Shown here: positions 21,490 to 31,969 of the stretch, in pieces | Numbering within the stretch: position 1 is the stretch's first letter | How the letters are laid out: every line of letters begins with the position of its first letter | Source: Flammulina velutipes | Taxonomy: Eukaryota > Basidiomycota > Agaricomycetes > Agaricales > Physalacriaceae | Reading direction: 5' to 3' | NCBI GenBank assembly: GCA_011800155.1 | Contig: CM022374.1 | Span: forward strand, 186,001-250,000 | DNA length: 64,000 nucleotides | The notes under the pieces: model-generated | What the model was told of the DNA's origin: nothing | Databases searched by the model: none | The model's input: only the letters and a program-made list of their open reading frames with translations | Made by a program: the position numbers and the translations under genes

Positions 21490-23111
21490 ATGGCTCCTCC
21501 TAAAACCCCGCACTGGACTACTATTCGCCCACTGCTGGCAGTCGATCCAGTGACCGTTGCGCCTGAGGTTACGCAGTTTCGTGCGGAGCTGGGACCCGCT
21601 ATCTCTGAGTTCATTATGAACTACGCGGTCCCCACTCATGTCGAGGGTGTCATCAAGGACGCGATCGAACAACTTTCTGGACCGATTATGGCCATTGTTC
21701 GTTCGTCTAACACGCCGGGTATCGCTCTGGAAGCCCGCGTGGACTCTCTCGATCGCTTCTTTCCCAAGTTATTGGTGAGTGCCTTTATTCTACTATGTTC
21801 GTGCGTGTTTAACCCAAGTTAGGTGGTTAATCTGTCTCTGGCTAATCGCACGACCGCTACCGCGACGGCTGAAATTCATTCATTCTTTCACAACGTTCGC
21901 AACTGGCTAGCTTGCTACCTGCTGGAGTTGGGGGTTAATCCTCAACTCCCGCGGATTAATCTTGCTGGCGTGTTCACGCCTCTTACGGCTGTCACTAGTC
22001 GACACACCGACTTCATAGCGCCTAAGTTGCCCGACTTTCACCCTTTGCACTTCAACCAGCGGTCCTTTAACTCGAAAGGAAAAGGACCCGCTAAGGAGGC
22101 GGCTCCAAAGGTCGATATCCCTAAGGATCCTCCTAAGAGCAAGCCTGCTGCTAAGAAGGTACGCTATTGTTTCCTTACTGTGTTTCTGGTTTCTAAGTCG
22201 TTTTCCAGGGTGGAAAGACGGTTAAGTCGCCAGCGGTGATCGATGAGAAGTTGGAGGCCGTTGGGGAAGCGGCTATGCCTCCTCCTGAGGACTGTGGTAA
22301 GTTCCCCTTCTCCAACTTTCACAATCTGTGTTTTAACCCCGACGCCTTCTCTTTCGCTAAGATATGGACGACGGTCTGTCTGAATCCGATCTTGCTTCGG
22401 ACGACGTGAGCTTATTTCACGATTTTTCTAGACTTGGACTCGTTGACAGTCCCCTTGCAGGATTTGTCCATTATCGACGGCAACGGTGTTACTGGTACCG
22501 ACTTGGTTCCTCTCGAGGTAATGTCTTCGACTCGGGCTGATTTTCTACTTTGGGTGCTGACTTGTTCATAGTCGCCTCCCTCGGACTCGAAGCGCACGGT
22601 ATTTTACCTTCCCTACGCGTTCGTCCCAGGTATGCTGACTTCTTCCCGGGAATACCAGAAGGCCTTAGACATTCTGGGTTCTTCCGTGAACTTCGTCGAA
22701 CCTGCTCCCGCTGCTCATAAGCGCAAGGCTACTGCCGAGAACTCTAGCCGTCCCCGGAAGAGTCCTAAGCCTTCGTCTTTCCATATCGACCAGGCTTTCC
22801 TGGACCAGCTTGCTGGAGGTACGCCTGTTGTCTTAGTTTCGATGTACACCCGCTAACTTGGCGGGTCCGCTTTGTTAGCGGGTCCTATTATTCAGAGCTA
22901 CGCCTCGTCGGTCGTTCGCGTGCTCAAGCAGGTTAATCGCCTTGCCGAGCTCGACGAGTTCCCTCGTGAGGCTAGCGCTTCGCTTTTGTCGACGGAACAG
23001 TCCTACCGCTTGGACTTGGTTCGGATCTTGAACCATGTCCACGGTGAGATCCAGGCTTTCAATCGTACCAAGGATCTGTATGTAGGCACCGTGAAGTCCT
23101 TGCTAGACTAG
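21490..23111 (+). CDS. Antisense gene 1 inside the retrotransposon, unknown protein of 429 residues
   Basis: Seven exons can be joined with canonical gt-ag introns and every phase agrees: 21490-21774, 21823-22158, 22209-22296, 22362-22405, 22461-22517, 22572-22818 and 22879-23111. The product is 429 residues with no frame break. It opens with MAPPKTPHWTTIRPLL, has a helical N-terminal half, a Lys/Pro-rich linker (about residues 175-215), an acidic stretch with DMDDGLSESDLASDD, a basic nuclear-localisation-like segment (HKRKATAENSSRPRKSPK) and a helical end. I recognise no family. It lies on the strand opposite gag-pol, next to the 3' LTR. Its introns would not be removed from the element's genomic RNA, because splice sites are not functional in reverse. 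Upstream are CTTAAAAG at 21,412 and a TTATCCAAC leader motif at 21,463 shared with antisense gene 2. Confidence 0.7.
22848..22881. repeat. Two adjacent hairpins at the end of intron 6 of antisense gene 1
   Basis: ACCCGC...GCGGGT at 22,848-22,866 is followed directly by CCGCT-TTGTT-AGCGG at 22,867-22,881. They fill the 3' half of the 60-nt intron 22,819-22,878. The TTAG of the second hairpin supplies the acceptor, so the exon starts inside its right arm. Confidence 0.75.
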
Positions 23112-23555
23112 TCTCCACTTCGATTTGGACATTCCGCTGTAGATCCCTCAATACTCTTTCCGTGATCTGTAGTTCGTTGGGCACGTCCCTGTTGCAGCTA
23201 GTTACTGTATTCCCTCTTTAGTTCATCATTCGCCTCGTAACTAGACTCTAAATTTGCAATATGTTTTGCCTCATGTCTCGCTGTGCCTCCAACTGAATCT
23301 ACACGATAGAGTTCCTGTCCGCCATGTTGGCGGGGCCTAATTTTCGTCCTTGACCCGTTTTGATAGCGGGTGGTTAAGTCCCTGCGCATATCCTGGTGGA
23401 AGGTCACTTGGTGGTGTCCATCCGCACCCTCTAGGTCGTCGTATTGGCAATACTACTCAGCGTAGCCGTGTGGTAAGGCCTTGCCTCATTGCATTCGATG
23501 GCCGTTGCGGATCCGTTTGTTATTGCGGGGCCCGATAGTATAGCGGGCGCGCACC

Positions 23556-23594
23556 TTTATAAACTCGCAACGTCCTCTCGAATCCTTATCCAAC
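23556..23594 (+). promoter_or_regulatory. TATA-like box and leader of antisense gene 2
   Basis: TTTATAAA at 23,556-23,563 lies about 31 nt before the ATG at 23,595, and TTATCCAAC abuts that ATG. The same nonamer lies 18 nt before the ATG of antisense gene 1, which suggests a common promoter or start-site element. Confidence 0.45.
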
Positions 23595-24844
23595 ATGGAG
23601 CAGAATCTTGCGTTAATCCCTCCCTGGACCAACTTCAAGCTTGCTTTTCTCCCAGGCCTTTCTGACCGCTTTTCCCGTCAAGCCGTCGGTTTCTTAGAGG
23701 CTGAAGCGGGTCTAGCTGTGGCCTTGTCGATGTACCGTGCTACGTTTAGCTTCCCTATCGTAGCCACGCCTTTCGACGTCTTGGATCTTTCTTCCTTTCA
23801 TACTTCCCCGACTGAGGACTTGTCCTTGGGTGTGAGCGAAATGCTCGATGCACCCACTCTGCGCTTCATGATTCAATGTTTGGTGGGTTTCGTCTTCTGT
23901 CCCCTGTTTTTCCTAGTTCTGACTTAGATATAGATTCGCTCGATGGCTATCTGGGAGATCGAGGATCCCGACCTCAAGACGGGTCAGGCCTACAACATTG
24001 CTTTGTTGTATGTCTGTTGCCTTCGTCTCGTTTCTAACTGGTTTGGGATGCGGCGGGGTTCAGTGGTACTCGATGGTCTTCACTTCGAAGACCTCATCCC
24101 CGCCCGCTTCCGTCATCCCGAGCGGTATTTTGCTAAGATGATGGAAGAGGCATTGGGTGACTTCGCCGTACGTTTGGTTCACCCGCTTTCCAGTCGGAGG
24201 TCTAATGTATCCTTGTCAGACGTCCGTTCTCCTTGGTTTTCACCTTGGGGCTGAGGACTCTTTGGGAGGGATCGTTGCCAACTACGATGTAGTGAACAAC
24301 TTGCCCCTTCCCTTGGGTCAATTGTCCCCCGTCGACCAGGCGCTTGTCCTTTGGTGGCCCCGCTTCTTAGCGGTTAATCGATTCCCTCGTTTCTGCGACA
24401 CTCGTCCCATCATGTACGAGCGCGTTATCACAACGGGTCTCGCTGCTCACTTGGACTTCGCTCCCGTGTTAGCCTCGGATCGTGACTTCGACGAAACTAC
24501 CAATCCCATTGCTCCTTCGGCTTCTGTTCCACCTCCTCACACCGTCGCTTGGATGGGTAGTCCAGTCGCTGTGGAGGTGGCCCAGTCTGTCTTGACTGAA
24601 CCCGCTATGGTAGCGGCCGCTCCCGTTTCGGGACCCGCTATCGAAGCGGAGAGTCAAGCTCCACCTTCTATGGTCTTTGTTGGTGCCTTTAGCTTTTTCT
24701 CGAGCCATCCTTTGTTTGCTGACGACCTGGTATTGATTGCAGAAACATTTTAACCAGTGCGGCGAGCGTATGTGCTTTTGCGCTCCCCTCGAGTATCCTG
24801 ATGAGTCCTGTGTCGAGTACTGGGGTGTTCCCGACTTTCTCTAA
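23595..24844 (+). CDS. Antisense gene 2 inside the retrotransposon, unknown protein of 360 residues
   Basis: Four exons (23595-23882, 23934-24167, 24220-24678, 24743-24844) join in phase with introns of 51, 52 and 64 nt, giving 360 residues without a break. The protein begins MEQNLALIPPWTNFKLAF. It is mostly helical through about residue 270, passes through a Pro/Ala/Val-rich segment and ends in a Cys-rich tail (QCGERMCFCAPLEYPDESC). No family is recognised and there is no signal peptide. It follows antisense gene 1 head to tail with a 480-bp gap that holds three of the element's hairpins. Three more hairpins lie within its coding sequence at 24,602-24,649. The last intron uses a gttggt donor, which is the weakest junction. 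The intact frame contrasts with the broken gag-pol on the other strand. Confidence 0.65.
24602..24649. repeat. Cluster of three hairpins within coding sequence
   Basis: In 48 bases there are CCGCT-ATGGT-AGCGG (24,602-24,616), TCCCG-TTT-CGGGA (24,621-24,633) and CCGCT-ATCGA-AGCGG (24,635-24,649). They belong to the element-wide palindrome family and here encode part of the Pro/Ala-rich segment of antisense gene 2. Confidence 0.8.
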
Positions 24845-25412
24845 CTTCTTTTGTGACTTGTTTGTTTCTTATTTCCAATGCCCTAGTCATAGCGGTGCTT
24901 TTGAATAGCTATTTTTGGTCCTTCTATATTTCTCTAAGTCCCATTTTCCACTTAGATCCTATTTACTTCTTCGTTTGCGGGCGTCTCCCCTTGACTTATA
25001 TGGTTTGACGTCCCGCTTATCTCTTATAGTTGTTACTAGTTCACTCAATGCATTTGTTGAATGAACCACTTAGAGTCCGAAGACCCGACCCGCTATCGGG
25101 TCGGGTGCCCAATCCTTGTGTGGCGCAGCCTATTTTCTTGCCTTTCTCATGCTTCCTTAGATGCCCGACGACTTAGCGGTGATTCGCACGCTCAGTCTTG
25201 TCTCTTTCTAAGTTTGCACAAGCCATTTAACTTATGTATTTCGAGCCCTACATATATTTGCCCGAAGGCCCAAAAGAAAAGAAAACGACCCGGAAGCCCA
25301 AAGATGATACAGTACGTATACAGTCCATATCCTGCCGTACTAAGTCCCGTTTGTAAATAAAACGTCTAGTCCGTTATTTTGAGTCCAAAGGAACTTGGGC
25401 CTGCCCAAGTTC
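24845..25412. other. Spacer between antisense gene 2 and the Zn2Cys6-like gene
   Basis: No gene is visible. The two convergent genes end on either side of this spacer. It contains CCCGCTATCGGGTCGGG at about 25,089 and a TGTGGCGCA copy at 25,119. Confidence 0.5.
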
Positions 25413-27601
25413 CTACTTCTCCTTGCCTTTTCCTTTATCTTTCCCCTTCTTCGCAGCGGGGGCCTTTGCCTTTCCCTTTCCTTTCGGGTTTTCCATCTCC
25501 TCGTCATCGTCGTCCTCGTCGTCGTCCTCGTAGTCGTAATTCCCTCGCTCCAACTTTCGCAGGATTTCCGACGTGTCCCCACCAGTCAGGATGATGGACA
25601 ATGCCGCCTCGAGGTTCGGGATAACGGCCTCCGACAACCTGACGGTTTCCTCGAGCGCCGTCAGCCTGGTCCTCAGCGTTCCCACCTCCTTCTCCAGTTC
25701 CTCGACTCGAAGTTGGGCCTCGTCTTTGAGGAGGCAAGGTCCTCGGATCCAGCTTCAGACACCCTTTCTTCGTGTAGGCGCATTCCACGCACGAGCGGTT
25801 CGAGCCTTCGAACTTGCATTGGATGCCCCTCTTGAAGCACTTCCGGCAGAGGATCTGCTGGTGGTGGAAGGGGTCGTGCTTGTCGCGGGCGGGAAGCATG
25901 GGCCGACGCCCCGTGGGGTTGACGGCGACCGTCCGTGGCTTCCGCTTCTTCTTTGGCTCGGCTTGGTCGTCGTCGAGTTTTCGTTTAGACGACGAGGCCT
26001 CCGGTTGGGAGGCGGGTTTTACGACGCGCGCCCGACCGGCAGGCGGGGCCGACGTTGAATCGGCCGTCTTGTTTTTCCTGGCCTCGCGGGCCTCTGCTCG
26101 AGCCGCTCGTTGGGCGGCGAGAGCCACTTCCTCAGCCGTTGGTTGCTTCTAGAGCGTTGATTAGTCTTATCCACTTGACTTATTCAAGTGGAAACCAACT
26201 AACCTTGGCTTTGGCCACCTCTGGCCTTGTCTTCGTCAGTCTTCTCCGCTTCTTCGGAGGACTGGGCTGCTTCGACTCCTCAGAGTCGTCCTCTTCCTGT
26301 TCTTCCACCTCCATCTCCTTCCTCTTCTTCGCTACCGGTACCCACGCAGGTGTCTTGAGGATTGCTGGTCCCCATGTCCTTTTCTTTGGCGAGTCCCCCT
26401 GGACGGGCCTTTCCAGTTTCCGTTTCTTTGACGCCGACTTGGGTTTTGTCGTCGACGCCGTTGGGATGTGGGACGTTGGCGCCTGTTCTGGAGGTGTCGC
26501 TATCCTGGTCGGAGTACCCGTTGGGGGCGACCAGATTCGAGGCGACATCCGGTTGGCGACCAGAAAGAGGGCGGTATCAGGAGTGGTGGTCCCGCCGGCG
26601 GTACCTCTGTTGTGGCTGGAGGTGTCCCAGCGACAGACGGAGATGCAGGAGGCGGGGTCGTCGTTGGTGGCGTAGGTTGCAACCAGGGCTGCGGGGAGGG
26701 TGGTGGATCGGGCTGGGAACCATGTAGGCCCAAACAGCGATTCCGTCATCGAGGGCGGCGAGCCCAGACGGAGTGGCAGCCTTGGAGGTGACTGCGGAAC
26801 AGGAGGGGGCATTGCCCTCGCGAAGTCGATCTCGACGGCGGTGAGACCGTCGTCGCGATCCGGATCTGCAGGAGGTTCACCTCCCGTAGATCCCTTCGCC
26901 TTTCCTCCAGCTGGTTCGGAGAGGACGTGCTCATGAGCTGGTCGACCTCCTCGTCTCGTCTTCCTCTTCGTCCGTGGACGCGTAGTCCAGGCCTAAGGTC
27001 GTCGTCCTTTCTGCCTCGTAGCTTGACCAAGTTTCCACGCGTGCTGGACTTGGTTGACGCGTCGCCGACGCGTCATCCGACGTAGTCATGCCTGACTCCG
27101 TCTTGTCCAACACACTCGGAGACATTGGCGCCGCTGCCGGGCTGGCTGGTGGGGTTGGCGACTTGGGTGGCGCGTAGGCTCTCGTTCTTCAGGCGCGGCG
27201 AGCTTCCTCGATTGTGCCGGTAAGAAAGAGGCGTCGTCTCCGGGTTCCGCGGCTGGTTCTGCCAGAGGAGATCCAGGAGCAGACGAGACGGGCGGCGGTT
27301 GGCACGGGCGCAGGCGACATGGTGGCGGCGTAGGCTCTCGTTCTTCAGGCTGCGGCGAGCTTGCCTCAGATTGTGCGGTAAGAACAGAGGCGTCGTCGTT
27401 CGGTTCCGCGGCTGGTTCTGCCAGAGGAGCCAGGAGCAGACGAGACCGCGGCGGTTGGCAGGGCGCAGGCGACATAGCAGCGGGCGAATCGTGTGCAGGC
27501 GACATAGCAGCGGGCGATCGGTGTGCAGGCGACACCATAGGCAGGTTCGAGCGGGGAGACGGTCGTGGCGGCAGCGGTGCAGGAGTTGAGGGCGCAGACA
27601 T
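25413..27601 (-). CDS. Zn2Cys6-like nuclear protein gene downstream of integrase, frame-broken
   Basis: Open blocks in the same direction as gag-pol run from an ATG at 27,601 (MSAPSTPAPLPP) to 25,413. They form a Pro/Ser/Ala-rich N-terminus with internal repeats (SPAAMSPA; PLAEPAAEP), basic nuclear-localisation-like stretches (KKRKLERP, PKKRRRL, PKKKRKPR), a cluster CX2CX6CX8CX2CX6C (CRKCFKRGIQC...CVECAYTKKGC), a coiled coil (LRTRLTALEETVRLSE) and an acidic then Gly/Lys-rich tail. The spacing fits the fungal Zn(II)2Cys6 DNA-binding cluster. A likely intron at about 26,150-26,205 contains a perfect 8-bp hairpin. The frame changes at several places (near 26,950, 26,890, 25,740 and others), often in G/C runs, so this copy is either damaged or mis-called. 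A role in regulating or targeting the element is inference. Confidence 0.6.
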
Positions 27602-28228
27602 GTTCAACTTGAACGTGGTGGTTGGAAAGAAAGAGGGTAACATTAAAGTCCCTCTTTCTCACACTACCGGGGTCCGGTCCGGTGTTTAATGGATCGCCCA
27701 TCAAAACATCCGAGGCGAGTCAATATCTTCCCTTTTTGGTTTGCTATTGATGCCCTGTTCCTTCCTTGTTCGCTTCCGCTATGTCGGTCCCGCTGAGTCC
27801 CTGAGCTCGATTCACTCTTTCTTTTTGCTGGCCTTATACAGGCTTGCCCTTCCTTGTCTTTTAGCGCTGTTATGCCTGGCAACCAGTCTTCTATTGATTG
27901 GTTTTGGACGCGTCTTGTCACGTGACTGGTCACGTGCCTTCTCCATGACTCGTGCCGATTTCCGATTTCCACCCGCTATGTTGGCGGGTGTTCTGACTGC
28001 CCGCTATATAGGCGGCTGATAATGAATCTTAACAAAATTTAAAATTTTGGCCTATATAACGCCTCTATATCCCCTACCAAGGAAAATAGATGGTGTCCGC
28101 ACCATCTGTTCCCTACGTAGTTTTATTTACCAAGTCGAGTACTCGCCCGACACTATCGCGGATCCTATGTAGCCTCTTGAAAAATACATCTCCCAGTTGT
28201 TTTGGGTCCTTTCTCGAGTAGAAAGGGA

Positions 28229-30808
28229 TCACCTAAACTGGGCTATCTTATCTTTCAATATCGAGCCATCCAGTTCACACAGTACGTAGTTTCCAGCCGT
28301 TGTTCGAGAAATAACAGCATATGGACCCATGAATCTTTCTTTGAACTTCGAATTTAATTCGTCTTCAATGCGCGTATTGCGCACCAGTACTAGTTCACCT
28401 GTTTTGAACTTGTACTTTGGAATTCTATTTTTATGTTCATCCATGAATCTTTCTGCTGCTCTTTTCTTGGCTTCTGTTACACGCTGTTTCATTTTCTTTA
28501 CGTCTTCTTTGTGTTTTATCAACTGAGTTGCTCGATACGCTATCAAGTCGGAGTGTGAAATCAACGTATCTGGAATATCTACAAGCCAAGTGGCTTCTTC
28601 GATATCAAGTGGTAACACTGGTTCACATCCTGTTACTGCGTAAAACGGTGAATGACCCAAAGTCCTTTTAACCGTTATCCTTTCGGCCCATAGTACTTCA
28701 TGTAAGAAAGCGGGCCATTCCTCTGGATGGCCTTTGCACACTTTAAACAATGATTGTCTAATGTCCCAGTGCCCTCTTTCCACTTTTCCATTGGCCTGTT
28801 TGTTGTAGGGAGTGATTAGAATCCCTTTAACACCATACTTAGCCTCGATATGGACCATTGCCTTCTTGATAGCGGGTCCGTTATCGGTGACTATCTGCTT
28901 TATACAACCCCATCTACACAATATGTCTTCGAAAATCCAATCCCCTAAGGTCTCGGCATTCTCGTTGATTAACGCTCTGGCCTCTGGCCATCCAGTCAAT
29001 CCACATCGTGCTACTGTGACTGCATTATATCCTGAGTACTTCTTTCGAGCTCCAGTGCCGCCAGAAGTCGGCATTCTGAAGGTGTCTACAAACGCCGTTT
29101 CATAGATCCCTGGTGTTGGAGTTATGGTTGGTTCTTTGTGTATTTTCATCTTCTGTCTCTTCTGACAGAGTACACACGTTTTCACGAACCAATTGATGTC
29201 TGTATCCATCCCTGGCCACCAGAATCTTTTCCCGACAAGTTTGCGGACGGAAAATTGACCTTTGTGCCCATGCTTGTCGTGTATGACTTGTACCACTGGC
29301 AATCTTTTGCCTAGTAGGAGGACTCTCCGGTGTTTTCCTTCTGCATTCTTTTTGTATAACTTGTCACCAGCTATGAAGAATTCCTTGTCACTGAAGTCCC
29401 TAAGGGTTTGAAGTTGTCGATCCGCTAAGATAGCGGGTGTATAATTCTCATCCTTCAAGTAGGGTTCTACGTGTGGTAGTAAGGTTTCCCATAGCTGCTC
29501 CCTAGCTGATCGTTCTAGTTCAGGGAACTCGTCGATAGCTACCCATTTTTCTAAGTCCTCCACTGCCATAGCGGCTAGTTGAGTGACTCTGTACTCTTCC
29601 TCGACTTCTGTCGAGGTTTCTTCTACTAAGTCCTCCTGGTTTTCTTCTGGTTTGCTAACTTCGAAGAGATATCCAGTCCTAGTGTCTATATTGTCTTTGA
29701 AGTCTTCGAAGGGTAAAGGTTTGTCTTCCTCCGCTAAGTTAGCGGGTTCCTCATATTCGAAGGTCGATAGCTCCTCTTCGTACTCGTCCCCTGGTGGACT
29801 TGGAATAATCACATCGTTTGGCGATGCTACCCTTCGACTGAGTCCATCTGGGCCATGTACTTTCCCAGGTACGTGTACTAGGGTGAAGTGGAACATCAAG
29901 ATTTCCTCTGCCCAGCGTTGTAGATTCCCATTGGTTAGGGAGTCTATGTTGGACAACATTCCCTTGATGTACTTTGCATCGACTTCAATTTTCAATTTCC
30001 TACATCCAAGTAAATAATACTTGCAAGCCATTAACGCACGGTGCAGACCAAATAACTCCCGCTTTGATTGCGAGTACCTGGCTTCCCGCTCGTCCAAGGT
30101 TATGGATAAGAACTTAGCAAAATAGCGTTTCTTAGGGTCTTCTGGATCCTCTTGGGACAGATAAAACCCAACCGCCATGTAAGAGGTATCGACCGACAAG
30201 ATAACGGGTGTTGGCCAGTCATAATTCAGTGGTTTCAACATGGGGCTTGTTTCCAACGCTCTTTTGAGTGCATCCATTGACGCTTGTTCTTCCTCTCCCC
30301 AGACGAATGGTACTCCATCCCTGGTGAGTCTAGTCATTGCCAATGCTTTCTTTGAATAATCCTTGACAAAAGTTCGAAATACTCCCGCTGTCCCGAGAAA
30401 TGAGCGGACATCTCTAAGACATTCGCACGGCAACCAGTCTGAGATGACTTTTACTCTATCTTCAGCTGGTTTTCGTCCTTCATAACAACAAGTGTGTCCG
30501 ACTACTACTGTTTCATTGGCACAGATGATTGCTTTGTGTCCTGAGAAAGTTCCACCCGAATATTTCATTCTTTGTATAATTCTATTCATATTCACCATGT
30601 GTTCCCATACAAAACGGCGAATTCCTGGGTTTTCTGGAATGGTTTCGAAGTTCCCTTCCTTGTCCTGATACCTAGTGGCGGGTCCTCTTACAGGAACGTC
30701 GTCAATATAGGGCCGCGTATATGTCGGGATTTCATCTTTGAGAATATGCGTGACATCTTCATGGAATATTGGAACTGAGTTCGTCCATCCCATGGGTAAG
30801 GTCTTCAA
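28229..30808 (-). CDS. Pol: reverse transcriptase palm, RNase H and integrase (Ty3/gypsy)
   Basis: A long open block of 859 codons. It begins in the RT palm (LPMGWTNSVPIFHEDV), carries the active-site box YIDD (TYTRPYIDDVPV), then the thumb and connection, RNase H (VILSVDTSYMAVGFYLS...SKRELFGLHRAL), a HHCC zinc-binding domain (HDKHGHKGQF...CVLCQ) and an integrase core with Asp in AFVDTFRMP, Asp in IVTDNGPA and Glu in ANGKVERGH. RNase H before integrase defines the Ty3/gypsy order. The frame closes at 28,229 after KIAQFR. A further coding-like stretch continues in another frame to about 28,107, so a single-base loss at the GG near 28,231 is likely. The first half of RT is in a different frame upstream. 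Confidence 0.9.
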   Translation of the reverse strand: MKTLPMGWTNSVPIFHEDVTHILKDEIPTYTRPYIDDVPVRGPATRYQDKEGNFETIPENPGIRRFVWEHMVNMNRIIQRMKYSGGTFSGHKAIICANETVVVGHTCCYEGRKPAEDRVKVISDWLPCECLRDVRSFLGTAGVFRTFVKDYSKKALAMTRLTRDGVPFVWGEEEQASMDALKRALETSPMLKPLNYDWPTPVILSVDTSYMAVGFYLSQEDPEDPKKRYFAKFLSITLDEREARYSQSKRELFGLHRALMACKYYLLGCRKLKIEVDAKYIKGMLSNIDSLTNGNLQRWAEEILMFHFTLVHVPGKVHGPDGLSRRVASPNDVIIPSPPGDEYEEELSTFEYEEPANLAEEDKPLPFEDFKDNIDTRTGYLFEVSKPEENQEDLVEETSTEVEEEYRVTQLAAMAVEDLEKWVAIDEFPELERSAREQLWETLLPHVEPYLKDENYTPAILADRQLQTLRDFSDKEFFIAGDKLYKKNAEGKHRRVLLLGKRLPVVQVIHDKHGHKGQFSVRKLVGKRFWWPGMDTDINWFVKTCVLCQKRQKMKIHKEPTITPTPGIYETAFVDTFRMPTSGGTGARKKYSGYNAVTVARCGLTGWPEARALINENAETLGDWIFEDILCRWGCIKQIVTDNGPAIKKAMVHIEAKYGVKGILITPYNKQANGKVERGHWDIRQSLFKVCKGHPEEWPAFLHEVLWAERITVKRTLGHSPFYAVTGCEPVLPLDIEEATWLVDIPDTLISHSDLIAYRATQLIKHKEDVKKMKQRVTEAKKRAAERFMDEHKNRIPKYKFKTGELVLVRNTRIEDELNSKFKERFMGPYAVISRTTAGNYVLCELDGSILKDKIAQFR

Positions 30809-30881
30809 TCGCAGCGCCCATAGGGTGTTGAGAAGGTAGTCATGTCTCTAGATTTTTCTGACAAGTGGCGCTCATCATACC

Positions 30882-31969
30882 CTACATACAGGTCCAAAGT
30901 TCCCCACAGGCTCTTCCTGCGAATGCCTCCGCTAACTCTTCGGTAGCGGGTGGTAGACCAGAATGCGCTATGGTGACGGCATTTAGCGGCTCCAAACTAT
31001 GTACTAGTCGAAGTTTCTTGCCGTCCTTCTTGACCACGCAAAACCATCTCGAGCGATATGAGGAGTTCGAAGGCTCATATACGCCTGAGTCTAGCTTATT
31101 TTTGATGATAGCGCAGACTTCATTAAAAATCCCTGGCGGGATTTTAATGTTCTTCAATACCCATGGTACATGTGGTATTACTGGCATATCTACAGGTGGA
31201 AAGAAGTCCTCTCGAAACCTTCCTTTCTCTGTCTCTTCCCAGGCAAAGCCTTGGTTCTGTTTACACATCAAGTCGTCGATCAAGTTCCTTTCCTGAGGCC
31301 ACAGAAAATCCCCGACATGGTCTCTCTGGACTTGTTCACGTCGTTCTTCTGTGTATCTTCCTGTCGGAGTGAAGCTTGGCGGGTTGGGATTTAACTCCAA
31401 CATGCCTTCGAGTGGATCCCCGACAATATTGCGGATGATCCTGAACTCTTCGGGTAAGGTTCCCAGTGAGGTTTGACTTTCAATGCGACTGGTTTGTATT
31501 TCTTAGTGGCTAAGACCTGTCTGGGTGTTGATTCCCGTTTTCTCGAGTCTAAATACTCTTGCTGTGAGAGAGTGAGTTCCTTCTGTGGGATACTAACTGT
31601 CAAGTGCTGAAGTATTTTCTCAAGTCCTCGAGGGACTGAGTCGAACAAGTTCACCGTTACTGGCTGATATTGTTCGACCTCCTCTAAAGTCCAATCTGAG
31701 TCTAGTCGGACTTGTGGTAACAAGACCCGACTTCCTGGCGGGTGGTCCGAAGTGGACATACCCGATGCTGTTCCATAACGAAACCCATTCCGCAATGCTT
31801 TAGCGGCCTTGTTAACACCATCGGAGGATTGAGACAAGTACAAGCTGGTTAATGCTTGACTATCAAACGTCTGACGGGATTTTTCTGGCACAAAGGTGCG
31901 CTCGATCTGTATTTCACCATTCTCTGCTTGTCCAACTACTAGAGCCACCTCTCCTTGATCATCGATCAA
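30882..31969 (-). CDS. Pol: N-terminal part of reverse transcriptase and upstream linker, two frames
   Basis: Two overlapping blocks, 31391-31969 and 30882-31403, in different frames. The second contains the RT fingers: SSYRSRWFCVVKKDGKKLRLV and LEPLNAVTIAHSGLPP. It loses frame at about 30,895, before the first catalytic Asp segment. Coding similarity resumes in another frame and then returns to the frame of the downstream block near 30,830. Each break lies at a run of G on the coding strand and is consistent with one missing base. In this copy a continuous RT cannot be translated. Confidence 0.8.

Noticed and set aside
25573..26791. Plus-strand ORFs of 100-200 codons opposite the Zn2Cys6-like gene
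   Set aside because: Composition shadows. The minus strand carries the cysteine cluster, nuclear signals and coiled coil.
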